64,000 bases of DNA, from positions 6,784-70,783 of the forward strand of contig DATKQT010000012.1 of assembly GCA_035532535.1 (NCBI GenBank), given 5' to 3'. Both the position numbers and the translations under genes were made by a program. This stretch comes from Palsa-739 sp035532535. GTDB lineage: Bacteria > Actinomycetota > Thermoleophilia > Gaiellales > Gaiellaceae. The notes beneath the pieces were generated by a model. It worked only from the letters and a program-made list of their open reading frames with translations. It did no database searches and was not told the DNA's origin. Positions 16,457 through 24,343 of the stretch are shown piece after piece. The first letter of the stretch is position 1; the number at the start of each line of letters is the position of its first letter.

Positions 16457-17613
16457 ACCAGGTCCACCGCGCGGTCGACGTCCCCGGCGCCGAGCGTGAG
16501 GATCGTGTCGCCGGGACGCGCCCACGCGGAGACGATCCGGGCCGCGTCTTCGAGCGCGGGCGCCCAGCCGATGCGCATCCCGGGTCGCACGCGCGCGAGC
16601 TCGTCCACGATCAGGCGGCCCGTCACGCCCGGGATCGGCTCTTCCCGCGCCGGATAGATGTCGGTCACGCAGACCGCGTCGGCAGAGGCGAGCGCTACGG
16701 CGAACTCGTGCGCGAGATAGCGCGTGCGCGAGTACAGATGGGGTTGGAAGAGCGCGAGCACACGGCCGCCGTTCCGCATGGCGGCGATGTCGGCGGCGAG
16801 CTCAGCGGGATGGTGCGCGTAGCTGTCGAAGACGCGCTCGCTCCGTCGTTGTAACCGGCGGCCGACGCCGGTGAACTGAACGATCACGCGCTCCGCACCC
16901 TCGACGCCGGCCAGCTCGAGCGCCGCGAGCGCGGCGGCCGCGTTGCGCCGGTTGTGCTCGCCCGGAATCGCGAGCACGAGATCGACCGGTTCGAGCAACT
17001 CGGCGCGCACGACATGCGGCACCGCGGTAAGCCACCCCTCGAACATGTCCTCGACCTCGGCGCGCGAGACGAACGTCGTGTGATGGTCGAGGTCGACGTT
17101 GAGGAGCACGGCGATCTCCGGGCGTAGCGCGGCGACGGAGCGGTCGGACTCGTCCCCCTCGACGACCAGCCATCCCTGCCCCGCGCGCGCGTTCCCGCCC
17201 AGCTGCGGAACATCCCCGCCGATGAGGAAGGCTGGATCGAGCCCGAGCCGGTCGAGACAGTAGGCGATCATCGCGCTCGTCGTCGTCTTGCCGTGCGCGC
17301 CGGCGACGACGATCGAGGGGCGCAGCGACACGAGTTCCGCGAGCAGGTCTGCGCGCGGCCGCCCCGCGACGCGACCTGCGAACGCCGTGGAGACGTACAC
17401 CTCCCACCCGTCCGGCGGCTCCGGCGGCTCACCCGAGATCGCGACGTCGATCCCGGACAGGTGCGTGAGGTAGGGCGTGTCGACGCGGTCCCAGCCCGCC
17501 ACCTCCGCACCCCACGCGTGCGCAAGCAGCGCATACGCGCTCATGCCGGCGCCGCCGATGCCGGCGATCCAGATGCGCCTACCGGTGAGCGGCTGCGAGC
17601 TCGACGAGCTCAT
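16453..17613 (-). CDS. murC: UDP-N-acetylmuramate--L-alanine ligase (compact form)
   Basis: A 386-residue Mur ligase that adds L-alanine to UDP-MurNAc using ATP. The N-terminal nucleotide-binding GIGGAGMSAYALL, the P-loop AGAHGKTTTSAM, DESDRSVAALRPEIAVLLNVDLDHHTTF and the C-terminal FQPHLYSRTRYL are all intact. Typical MurC proteins have about 450-490 residues; here the central domain between LDHHTTF and the C-terminal domain is shortened. The ATG at 17613 overlaps the end of murG by 35 bases. The essential motifs are present, so I expect an active enzyme. Confidence 0.92.
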   Translation of the reverse strand: MSSSSSQPLTGRRIWIAGIGGAGMSAYALLAHAWGAEVAGWDRVDTPYLTHLSGIDVAISGEPPEPPDGWEVYVSTAFAGRVAGRPRADLLAELVSLRPSIVVAGAHGKTTTSAMIAYCLDRLGLDPAFLIGGDVPQLGGNARAGQGWLVVEGDESDRSVAALRPEIAVLLNVDLDHHTTFVSRAEVEDMFEGWLTAVPHVVRAELLEPVDLVLAIPGEHNRRNAAAALAALELAGVEGAERVIVQFTGVGRRLQRRSERVFDSYAHHPAELAADIAAMRNGGRVLALFQPHLYSRTRYLAHEFAVALASADAVCVTDIYPAREEPIPGVTGRLIVDELARVRPGMRIGWAPALEDAARIVSAWARPGDTILTLGAGDVDRAVDLV

Positions 17614-18655
17614 CGGCGATCCTCTCGGCTGCGTCGGGCCGTGCGGCTGCGCGCATGGCCGCCGCCATTGCGGCGAGTTTCGCCGGGTCGGCGAGCAACG
17701 ATTCGACGAGCTGCGGAACACGGGCGATCTCTGCTTCGGAAACGACGACGGCGCCGCCCGCGCGCTCGAACCACTCGGCGTTCTTCCGCTGATGGCCGCC
17801 GGTGGCGAACTCGCCCGGAACGAGCACGGCCGGCAGCCCTGCTGCCGCAAGCTCCCAGACCGAACCGCCCGCGCGGGCAACCGCGATGTCGGCGGCGCCG
17901 TACGCGAAGCCGATCTCGTCGATGAACGGACGCAGCACGTAGTCCGGACGCGTCGCGCGGCCGCGCATGGCCTCGTAGTCGCGCTCGCCGCACAGGTGCA
18001 GCACCGCCGGACCCGCCTGGCCCCACGCGTCGAGCGCGAGCTCGTTCAGCAGACGCGCTCCGAGCGAGCCGCCGAACACAAGCACGACCGGTCCCTCAGC
18101 AGGCAGGCCGAGCCGCTCGCGCGCCTCGGCACGCGGGGCCGGGCGCGAGCGCGCCGGCACCGGGCGTCCGACTGCGACGTACTTCGCGCCGTTCCTGCCC
18201 GGAACGGGGAGCGCGAGGAACACACGCTCGGCGAACGGCGCCGCCAGCCGGTTGGCGAGCCCGAGATGCGCATCTGCCTCGGTCAGCACAGCCGGGATGC
18301 GCCGCAGCCGCGCAGCGAGCACCATCGGCCCGGCGACGTATCCGCCACCGCCGAGGACGACGTCGGGCTTGCGCTTGTCGAGGATCCTCAGGCAGGCGAC
18401 CGGCGCGGCCGCGGCGAGCGCGACAGCGCGCACCTGCGACGGCCCGAGGCGGCGCGGGAAGCCCGCGATCGCGAACTCGTCGAAGGGATAGCCGTGCTCA
18501 GGAACGAGCCGAGCCTCGACGCGATCCGGCGACCCGGCGAACGTCACTGCCACCCCGCGCTCGCGCAGCGTTTCCGCCACGGCGAGCGACGGGGCGAGAT
18601 GTCCCACCGTCCCGCCCGCGGCGATCAGGCACCGAAGCTCTCTGTGTTCCGGCAT
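17579..18655 (-). CDS. murG: UDP-GlcNAc:lipid I N-acetylglucosaminyltransferase
   Basis: A 358-residue GT-B glycosyltransferase that converts lipid I to lipid II on the inner membrane face. The N-terminal membrane-proximal loop IAAGGTVGHLAPSLAVA, the central FGGSLGARLLNE and the sugar-nucleotide site ARAGGSVWELAAAGLPAVLVP with HQRKNAEWF are all present. The ATG at 18655 (MPEHRELRCLIAAGG) and a GTG at 18659-18661 are both possible. The gene starts well inside the 3' end of ftsW, which reads on in another frame for about 158 bases. Confidence 0.95.
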   Translation of the reverse strand: MPEHRELRCLIAAGGTVGHLAPSLAVAETLRERGVAVTFAGSPDRVEARLVPEHGYPFDEFAIAGFPRRLGPSQVRAVALAAAAPVACLRILDKRKPDVVLGGGGYVAGPMVLAARLRRIPAVLTEADAHLGLANRLAAPFAERVFLALPVPGRNGAKYVAVGRPVPARSRPAPRAEARERLGLPAEGPVVLVFGGSLGARLLNELALDAWGQAGPAVLHLCGERDYEAMRGRATRPDYVLRPFIDEIGFAYGAADIAVARAGGSVWELAAAGLPAVLVPGEFATGGHQRKNAEWFERAGGAVVVSEAEIARVPQLVESLLADPAKLAAMAAAMRAAARPDAAERIADELVELAAAHR

Positions 18656-19733
18656 GGCCACGAGCGATGTTAAGGAGGATCCCGACGGCCAGGAGGGTGA
18701 TGACGAGACTCGAGCCGCCGTACGACACGAACGGGAGCGGGATCCCGGTCAGCGGAGCGAGCCCGAGAACGGCGGCGAGGTTGATCGCCGCCTGTCCGCA
18801 GATGAGGGCCGTGATCCCTGCAGCGAGGCGCTTCCCGAACGGGTCCTTGCACCCGATCGCGAGCCGCAGGCCTGCATATGCGAAGGCGCAGTAGCCGGCG
18901 ACGAGGACTGCGGCGCCGACGAGCCCGAGCTCCTCGCCGATGACGGCGAAGATCATGTCGGTGTGCGCCTCCGGCAGGTAGTGGATCTTCTCGATCCCCT
19001 GGCCCAGCCCCCGGCCGAAGATTCCGCCCGACCCGAGACTGATCAGCGCCTGCACGTTCTGCAGCCCCGCGCCGAGCGGGTCCTTCCACGGATCGAGGAA
19101 CGTGAACAGCCGCGCGCGCCGGTAGGGAGACGACCACGCCGCGATCGCGCCCGCGCCGAACACGATCGTGTACGCGACGCCGAGCGTCGGCAGCGGCGTC
19201 CCCGACACGAGCAGGACGGCGCCGATCATGACGACGATGGTGATCACCGTGCCGAGGTCCGGCTCGGCGAGGATGAGCAGGCAGAACAGTCCGACCAGCA
19301 GCCCGACGGGACGTGCGAGGTCCTTCAGCGTGCGCGGCGGCGGCCGGCGCGAGAGATGCGCAGCGGCCCACACCACGAGGGCGAGCTTGGCCAGCTCGGA
19401 CGGCTGGAACGTCGCAGCACCGAAGCCGATCCAGCGCCGCGCGCCGTTCACCTTGGTGCCGATGACGAGGGCGGCGAGACAGAGCGCGAGCGCAACGCCG
19501 ACGAGCGTCGGCGCGATCGCGCGCAGCTTGCGGAAGTCGGTGCGCGCGGCGACGATGAGCAACGCGAACCCGAGGAGCGCGTACATGCCCTGGCGCTCGA
19601 GATAGCCGGTCGGGTTGCCGTTGCCGAGCGCGGCCGATGCGGAGGTCGCGCTGTACACCATGATCAACCCGAAGGCGGTCAGCGCCAGGGTGACGAGGAC
19701 GAGCAGCTGCCACTCGAACGACCGCGCTCTCAC
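18498..19733 (-). CDS. ftsW: peptidoglycan glycosyltransferase FtsW (SEDS family)
   Basis: A 411-residue SEDS polymerase with ten hydrophobic segments that makes septal glycan strands with FtsI. Landmarks are the catalytic-loop aspartate region LAEPDLGTVITI, the conserved SGGIFGRGLGQGIEK, YLPEAHTDMIFAVIGEELGLVG and GIPLPFVSYGGSSL. The GTG at 19733 overlaps the murD stop (GTGA). After the last helix (ILLNIARG) there are about 53 Gly/Arg-rich residues encoded inside murG. That tail looks like a by-product of a missing stop codon rather than a domain. Confidence 0.95.
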   Translation of the reverse strand: MRARSFEWQLLVLVTLALTAFGLIMVYSATSASAALGNGNPTGYLERQGMYALLGFALLIVAARTDFRKLRAIAPTLVGVALALCLAALVIGTKVNGARRWIGFGAATFQPSELAKLALVVWAAAHLSRRPPPRTLKDLARPVGLLVGLFCLLILAEPDLGTVITIVVMIGAVLLVSGTPLPTLGVAYTIVFGAGAIAAWSSPYRRARLFTFLDPWKDPLGAGLQNVQALISLGSGGIFGRGLGQGIEKIHYLPEAHTDMIFAVIGEELGLVGAAVLVAGYCAFAYAGLRLAIGCKDPFGKRLAAGITALICGQAAINLAAVLGLAPLTGIPLPFVSYGGSSLVITLLAVGILLNIARGHAGTQRASVPDRRGRDGGTSRPVARRGGNAARARGGSDVRRVAGSRRGSARS

Positions 19734-20962
19734 TCGAGCTCCTCGACGAGCCGCCGGAACGTGTCGCCACGCTCTTCGAAGCTTCGGAACTGGTCGAAGC
19801 TCGCCGTCGCAGGCGAGAGAAGCACGACGTCTCCCGCCCGCGCGTCTGCGGTCGCGTGCGCAAGCGCGGACGCAAGATCTCCGTCACGCGCATACGCACG
19901 GCCGGCAGCGTCGAGCGCGGCCGCCAGCTCGTCGCTCGCCGCGCCGATGAGATGGATCGAGCGGACATTCGCCGGAAGCTCCTGCGCAAACGCACCGAAG
20001 TTCTCCCCTTTGAGCGAGCCGCCGAGGATCAGGTGCAGTGGCTCGTCGTACGCGGCGACGCCGCGACGCGCTGCAGCCGTGTTCGTCGCCTTCGAATCGT
20101 TGACGTACTTGACGCCGCGCAGCTCACGCACGAGCTCGAGCCGGTGCGGCACGCCGTCGAACGTGCGCAGCGCCTCGGCGATCGCTTCGTCGGGTAGGCC
20201 CGCTGCCCGTGCCGCGGCGGTCGCGGCTGCGGCGTTCTCGCGATTGTGCGCGCCCGGCATCTTCGGCTCCGCCGGGAGCGGATCGTCGGCGCCGAACTCG
20301 ATCCCGTCGAGACCGATTCCGGCGGGGACGATCTTCACCTGCGCGCGCTCGAAGATCCGCAGCTTCGCCTCGCGGTACGCCTCGAAGGTTCCGTGCCGGT
20401 CGAGATGGTCCGGCTCGAGGTTGAGCAGGACGGCGATGTCGCAGGCGAAGGTCTCCACGTCCTCGAGCTGGAAGCTCGACAGCTCGCACACGATCCACGT
20501 TCCCGGGTCGACGGTGAGCGCGACCTCGCTCAACGGCGTGTGCTCGTTGCCGGCCAGCACGGCGTCGACGCCGGCCGAGGCGAACATCGAGCCGAGCAGG
20601 CGCACCGTCGTTGTCTTCCCTTTCGTGCCGGTGACGCCGAGCACCGGATTGCCAGGCAGAAGCCGCCAGCCGAGCTCGATCTCGCTCCAGATGGGGATGC
20701 CGCGTTCGCGGGCGGCCGAGACCACGGGCGAGCGCTCCGGCACGCCGGGGCTCTTCACCACCAGTTGGACTCCCGACAGCACCGATTCGTCCTCCGTCCC
20801 GAGGCGCAATTCGACGCCGGTGCCCGCGAGCCTCCCGGTGTCGGCGTCCGCCGACCGGTCGGAGACCACGACCTCGACGCCGCGCGCTGCAAGCGCGAGC
20901 GCGGCGGCCTCGCCGGTCACGGCGAGGCCAAGCACGAGCACGCGCCGCGGGAGATCGCTCAT
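19730..20962 (-). CDS. murD: UDP-N-acetylmuramoyl-L-alanine--D-glutamate ligase
   Basis: A 410-residue Mur ligase that adds D-glutamate. The N-terminal Rossmann segment is VLVLGLAVTGEAAALALAARG, the P-loop is GVTGTKGKTTTV, and NLEPDHLDRHGTFEAYREAK, NDSKATNTAAA and the late LLSPATASFDQFRSFEERG are classic MurD stretches. The ATG at 20962 gives MSDLPRRVLVLG. It is the first gene after the opposite-strand dehydrogenase that splits the dcw block, so it may depend on transcription running antisense through that gene or on a promoter of its own. Confidence 0.96.
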   Translation of the reverse strand: MSDLPRRVLVLGLAVTGEAAALALAARGVEVVVSDRSADADTGRLAGTGVELRLGTEDESVLSGVQLVVKSPGVPERSPVVSAARERGIPIWSEIELGWRLLPGNPVLGVTGTKGKTTTVRLLGSMFASAGVDAVLAGNEHTPLSEVALTVDPGTWIVCELSSFQLEDVETFACDIAVLLNLEPDHLDRHGTFEAYREAKLRIFERAQVKIVPAGIGLDGIEFGADDPLPAEPKMPGAHNRENAAAATAAARAAGLPDEAIAEALRTFDGVPHRLELVRELRGVKYVNDSKATNTAAARRGVAAYDEPLHLILGGSLKGENFGAFAQELPANVRSIHLIGAASDELAAALDAAGRAYARDGDLASALAHATADARAGDVVLLSPATASFDQFRSFEERGDTFRRLVEELE

Positions 20963-21020
20963 CCAGGCCTAGTTCGCCTTGGGGTGTTTGGGTCCTCGGA
21001 TCCGGGCAGGACCGGATCAG

Positions 21021-21998
21021 ATGCCGCGGACGACAGTGGCGGTGCTCGGAATGGGCACGATGGGCGACCCGATCGCGCGGAACCTCGTGCGCACGGGCTT
21101 CGTCGTCCGCGTCTGGAACCGAACGCGGGAGAAAGCGGAGCCGCTCGCGCGCATGGGCGCGGTCGTGGCCGATACCCCAGCGGAGGCGGCCGACGGCGCG
21201 CACTTCGTCGTCACGATGCTCGCCGATCTCGACGCGGTGCTCGAGACGATGGAGGGAGAGCACGGGGCTCTGGGCTCGATGGATCCCGACGCCATCTGGC
21301 TTCAGCTGTCCACGGTCGGCGTCGACGGAGCAGCATGGCTCGGGCAGCTCGCCGGCGAGCATGGCGTCGCCTACGTCGACGCACCCGTGCTCGGGACGCG
21401 TGAGCCGGCGGAGAAGGGCGAGCTCGTCATCCTCGCCGCGGGCCCGGACGAGCTGCGCACGTGGTGCGCGCCCGTGTTCGACGCGATCGGCAAGGAGACG
21501 CACTGGCTGGGAGCCGCCGGACACGGAAGCCGCATGAAGATGGTCGTGAACATGTGGCTGCTCGCGCTCACGGAGGCCGCCGCAGAGTCGGTCGCGCTTG
21601 CGGAGGCGCTCGGCGTCGACCCGCGCGAGTTCCTCGAAATCATGCGAGGCAGCCCGACCGACGCGCCGTACCTCCATATCAAGGGCGAGGCGATCCTCGA
21701 CCGCAATCTGGAACCGAGCTTCAAGCTTCGTCTCGCGGCGAAGGACGCGCGCCTCGTGCTCGACGCGGCGGGACGCACCGGGATCGAGCCTCGCCTACTC
21801 CGCGCCACGCGCGACTCGTTCCTGCGCGCGATCGCGCTCGGGCACGGCGACGACGACATGGCTGCGACCTATTTCGCAACGGCGAAGGATGACTATCGGA
21901 GCACGCGGGCGACTTCCGGGTGGCCGTCGTCGGCGCCGATGACGCGGTCGACGGATCCGTCCGGGAGCGGCAGCACCGGCAGCTCGCCGAGCAGATAG
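21021..21998 (+). CDS. NAD(P)-binding beta-hydroxyacid dehydrogenase (3-hydroxyisobutyrate dehydrogenase family)
   Basis: A 325-residue protein of the 6-phosphogluconate/3-hydroxyisobutyrate dehydrogenase family. The cofactor fold begins with VLGMGTMGDPIARNL, and the specificity loop VWNRTREKAEPL favours NADP(H) because of the arginine after asparagine. The catalytic lysine region GSRMKMVVNMWLLAL and the substrate segment VDAPVLGTREPAEKGEL are present. The last 30 residues or so (STRATSGWPSS onward) are low-complexity and lie over the minus-strand gene at 21893-22144. It is the only plus-strand gene within the dcw block. The substrate could be a hydroxyacid or an imine. Confidence 0.88.
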   Translation: MPRTTVAVLGMGTMGDPIARNLVRTGFVVRVWNRTREKAEPLARMGAVVADTPAEAADGAHFVVTMLADLDAVLETMEGEHGALGSMDPDAIWLQLSTVGVDGAAWLGQLAGEHGVAYVDAPVLGTREPAEKGELVILAAGPDELRTWCAPVFDAIGKETHWLGAAGHGSRMKMVVNMWLLALTEAAAESVALAEALGVDPREFLEIMRGSPTDAPYLHIKGEAILDRNLEPSFKLRLAAKDARLVLDAAGRTGIEPRLLRATRDSFLRAIALGHGDDDMAATYFATAKDDYRSTRATSGWPSSAPMTRSTDPSGSGSTGSSPSR

Positions 21999-22144
21999 TC
22001 GAGGCGCGGGTCGGCGAGCTCCGCGAGCAGTCGTTCGAGCTCGTCCACGGACGGCTCCAGGATGACGATCTCGTCGAAGCCGTCGAAGCTGTCCAGCGCG
22101 CCACGCGCTGCCGCAGCGCCGAGCACGCACACGACGCCGCTCAC
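21893..22144 (-). CDS. 83-residue methyltransferase-like small protein coupled to mraY
   Basis: The GTG at 22144 overlaps the mraY stop as GTGA, so this frame is very likely translated. The product has a hydrophobic first strand (VVCVLGAAAARG), an acidic strand end (DEIVILEPSVDELERLL), and LPLPDGSVDRVIGAD. These resemble the strand 1-2 and strand 4 regions of a class I SAM-dependent methyltransferase, but the SAM glycine motif and the second half of the fold are missing. It ends inside, and antisense to, the dehydrogenase gene. It could be a remnant or a small regulator; I cannot name a function. Confidence 0.65.
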   Translation of the reverse strand: MSGVVCVLGAAAARGALDSFDGFDEIVILEPSVDELERLLAELADPRLDYLLGELPVLPLPDGSVDRVIGADDGHPEVARVLR

Positions 22145-23151
22145 GCCTGGTGGAAGTAGTACCGGTAGAAGAGCGCGAAGCCGGCGGCGCAGAGGATCCC
22201 GGCGACGATCCAGAAGCGCACCATGATCTTCGTCTCGGACCACGCCTTCATCACGAAATGGTGGTGGATCGGCGCCATGAGGAACACGCGTCGCCCGAGA
22301 TATCTGAACGACACCACCTGGATGATCACGGAGAGCGCCTCGATGACGTAGATGCCGCCGATGAAGAGGAGCAGCACCTCGGTCTTCGTCATGATCGCGA
22401 ACGTCGCGAGCGCGCCGCCGAGCGCCATCGACCCGGTGTCGCCCATGATCACCTCGGCGGGGAACGCGTTGTACCAGAGGAATCCGACGAGCGCTCCGAT
22501 GAGGGCCGCGCCGATGATGGCGAGATCGAGCTTTGTCAGGTTGCGCTGCGCGGGGATCGGGCTCGAGCGGACGTACGAGACGACCATCATCGCCATGAAT
22601 GTGAACAGCGCGATGATCCCGGTGCCTGCGGCGAGGCCGTCGAGACCATCGGCGAGATTCGTCCCGTTCGACGCTCCCGCGATGATGAGGAAGAGGAACG
22701 GGTACCAACCCCACGAGAGCGGGGCGGAGACGTTCGCGATCGGGATGTAGACGTCGGTGCTGAGGTGGAGATGACGCGCGGCGATCGCAACCACCACCGT
22801 CACCGCGGCGAGCAGCAACATCTTCCAGCGGCCGCGCAGGCCGAGCGAGCGCTGGTGCGTCAGCTTGATGAAGTCGTCGAGGAAGCCGATGCCGCCGCAC
22901 GCGACCGTCGCGAACAGCACGGTGAGCGACTGGAGGCGGAAGTGGCTCACCGGCAGGAATCCGACCGTTGCCGCAAAGAGGATCAGGAGGCCGCCCATCG
23001 TCGGTACGCCCTGTTTCGAGGAGTGATGTGCGAGGAGGTCCTCGCGGACGTGCTGCCCGAACTCGTTGCGACGCAGGAACGCGATGAAGCGCGGCCCGAT
23101 CGCGATCGACACGATCAGCGCGACGAGCGCGGCGACGAGGACCCTACTCAC
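22141..23151 (-). CDS. mraY: phospho-N-acetylmuramoyl-pentapeptide-transferase
   Basis: A 336-residue integral membrane enzyme that joins UDP-MurNAc-pentapeptide to undecaprenyl phosphate to make lipid I. Signatures are the early KQGVPTMGGLLI, the aspartate pair in FLDDFIKLTHQRSLGL, NGTNLADGLDGLAAG, and the histidine loop IHHHFVMKAW. About ten hydrophobic segments are seen. The GTG at 23151 lies eight bases inside the end of murF, and its stop overlaps the following small ORF. The length is slightly shorter than the usual 360 because the N-terminal extension is short. Confidence 0.95.
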   Translation of the reverse strand: MSRVLVAALVALIVSIAIGPRFIAFLRRNEFGQHVREDLLAHHSSKQGVPTMGGLLILFAATVGFLPVSHFRLQSLTVLFATVACGGIGFLDDFIKLTHQRSLGLRGRWKMLLLAAVTVVVAIAARHLHLSTDVYIPIANVSAPLSWGWYPFLFLIIAGASNGTNLADGLDGLAAGTGIIALFTFMAMMVVSYVRSSPIPAQRNLTKLDLAIIGAALIGALVGFLWYNAFPAEVIMGDTGSMALGGALATFAIMTKTEVLLLFIGGIYVIEALSVIIQVVSFRYLGRRVFLMAPIHHHFVMKAWSETKIMVRFWIVAGILCAAGFALFYRYYFHQA

Positions 23152-24343
23152 CGAGTGCCTCGGCGACGACCTCGAGGCCGACCGACCGTGAGCCCTTGAC
23201 GAGCACCGCGTCCCCGGGCCGAACGATCTCGCGCGCGACCGCGACCGCCTCCGCGGCCGTGGGCGCCCACGCGTCGGGGTCGTAGCCCCGGGCCAGCTCG
23301 CCGACACCGATCACGATCGCAACGGTTCCGGCTGCGCGCCCGATCTCCTCGTGGTAGCGCCGTGCATCCGGCCCGAGCTCCGCCATGTCGCCGAGGATCG
23401 CGACCGTACGCCGGCCGTCGGCGCGCTCCTGCAGATACTCGAGCGCCGCCCGCATCGCCACCGGGTTCGCGTTCCAGGCGTCGTTGATGAGGAGTCCGCC
23501 GCCCGGCAGCTCCCGCTCCTGCGAGCGCCAGCGCGAGAACTCCACCTCGACCGGCTCGTCCGGCGCCGGATAGCCGAGCGCCTCGAGCGTGGCGAGCGCC
23601 GCCGCCGCGTTCTCGGCCTGATGGCGGGCGCCGAAGGAGAACTCCACGCCGTTCACGACCGCGTGGCCGTCGCGCATCTCGACGTCGTGCGCGCCGAAAC
23701 GGCGAACGGCCAGCCCGGCAGGAACGAACGGCTCCAGCACCGGGGCATTCTCCGGCAGGACCGCGACCTCCACGAAGTGGAGCAGCTCCGCCTTCGCTTT
23801 CGCGACGTTCTCGATGGTGCCGAGCGCCTCGAGGTGCACGGGCGTGATCGATGTGATGACCCCGACGTGCGGACGGGCGATCTCGGCGAGCGCACGGATC
23901 TGCCCGGCGCCGCGCATGCCCATCTCCGTCACGACCACGTCGGTGTCGGCCTCGACGCGACACAGGGTGAGGGGCAAGCCGATCTCGTTGTTGAACCCGT
24001 CCTCGGCCGCGACGACGTTCGCGCGCGGGCGCAGGAGCGCCGTGAGGATGTCCTTCGTCGACGTCTTTCCGACCGAGCCCGTGATGGCGACGACGGGGAC
24101 TGCGATGCGCTCGCGGACGGCGCGCCCGATGGCGGCGAGCGCCGCGAAGTCGTCGTCGGGCACGAGGGTCGCCGTGGCGCCGTTCGCGCGGGCGTGCTCG
24201 AGATACGCGACGCCTCCGCGGACCGCGACGAAGAGGTCGCCCGGCCGCACACGGCGCGAGTCGATCTGAACGCCGGTGACCTCCTCGGCGTCCGTCTCGA
24301 GCCTGCCCAGCCCGCGCGCCGCATCGACGGGCAGCGGGATCAG
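23144..24343 (-). CDS. murF: UDP-N-acetylmuramoyl-tripeptide--D-alanyl-D-alanine ligase, probably CTG start
   Basis: A 399-residue Mur ligase that adds D-Ala-D-Ala. The P-loop is ITGSVGKTSTKD, and EMGMRGAGQI, NAWNANP-type INDAWNANPVAM and ILGDMAELG are typical of MurF. The first ATG/GTG in frame (GTG at 24250) would cut off the conserved opening VTGVQIDSRRVRPGDLF. A CTG at 24343 overlaps the murE stop as CTGA and has GGGAG eight bases before it, restoring the normal N-terminus (IPLPVDAARGLGRLE). I therefore place the start at CTG, with the GTG as the alternative. Confidence 0.9.
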   Translation of the reverse strand: MIPLPVDAARGLGRLETDAEEVTGVQIDSRRVRPGDLFVAVRGGVAYLEHARANGATATLVPDDDFAALAAIGRAVRERIAVPVVAITGSVGKTSTKDILTALLRPRANVVAAEDGFNNEIGLPLTLCRVEADTDVVVTEMGMRGAGQIRALAEIARPHVGVITSITPVHLEALGTIENVAKAKAELLHFVEVAVLPENAPVLEPFVPAGLAVRRFGAHDVEMRDGHAVVNGVEFSFGARHQAENAAAALATLEALGYPAPDEPVEVEFSRWRSQERELPGGGLLINDAWNANPVAMRAALEYLQERADGRRTVAILGDMAELGPDARRYHEEIGRAAGTVAIVIGVGELARGYDPDAWAPTAAEAVAVAREIVRPGDAVLVKGSRSVGLEVVAEALGE

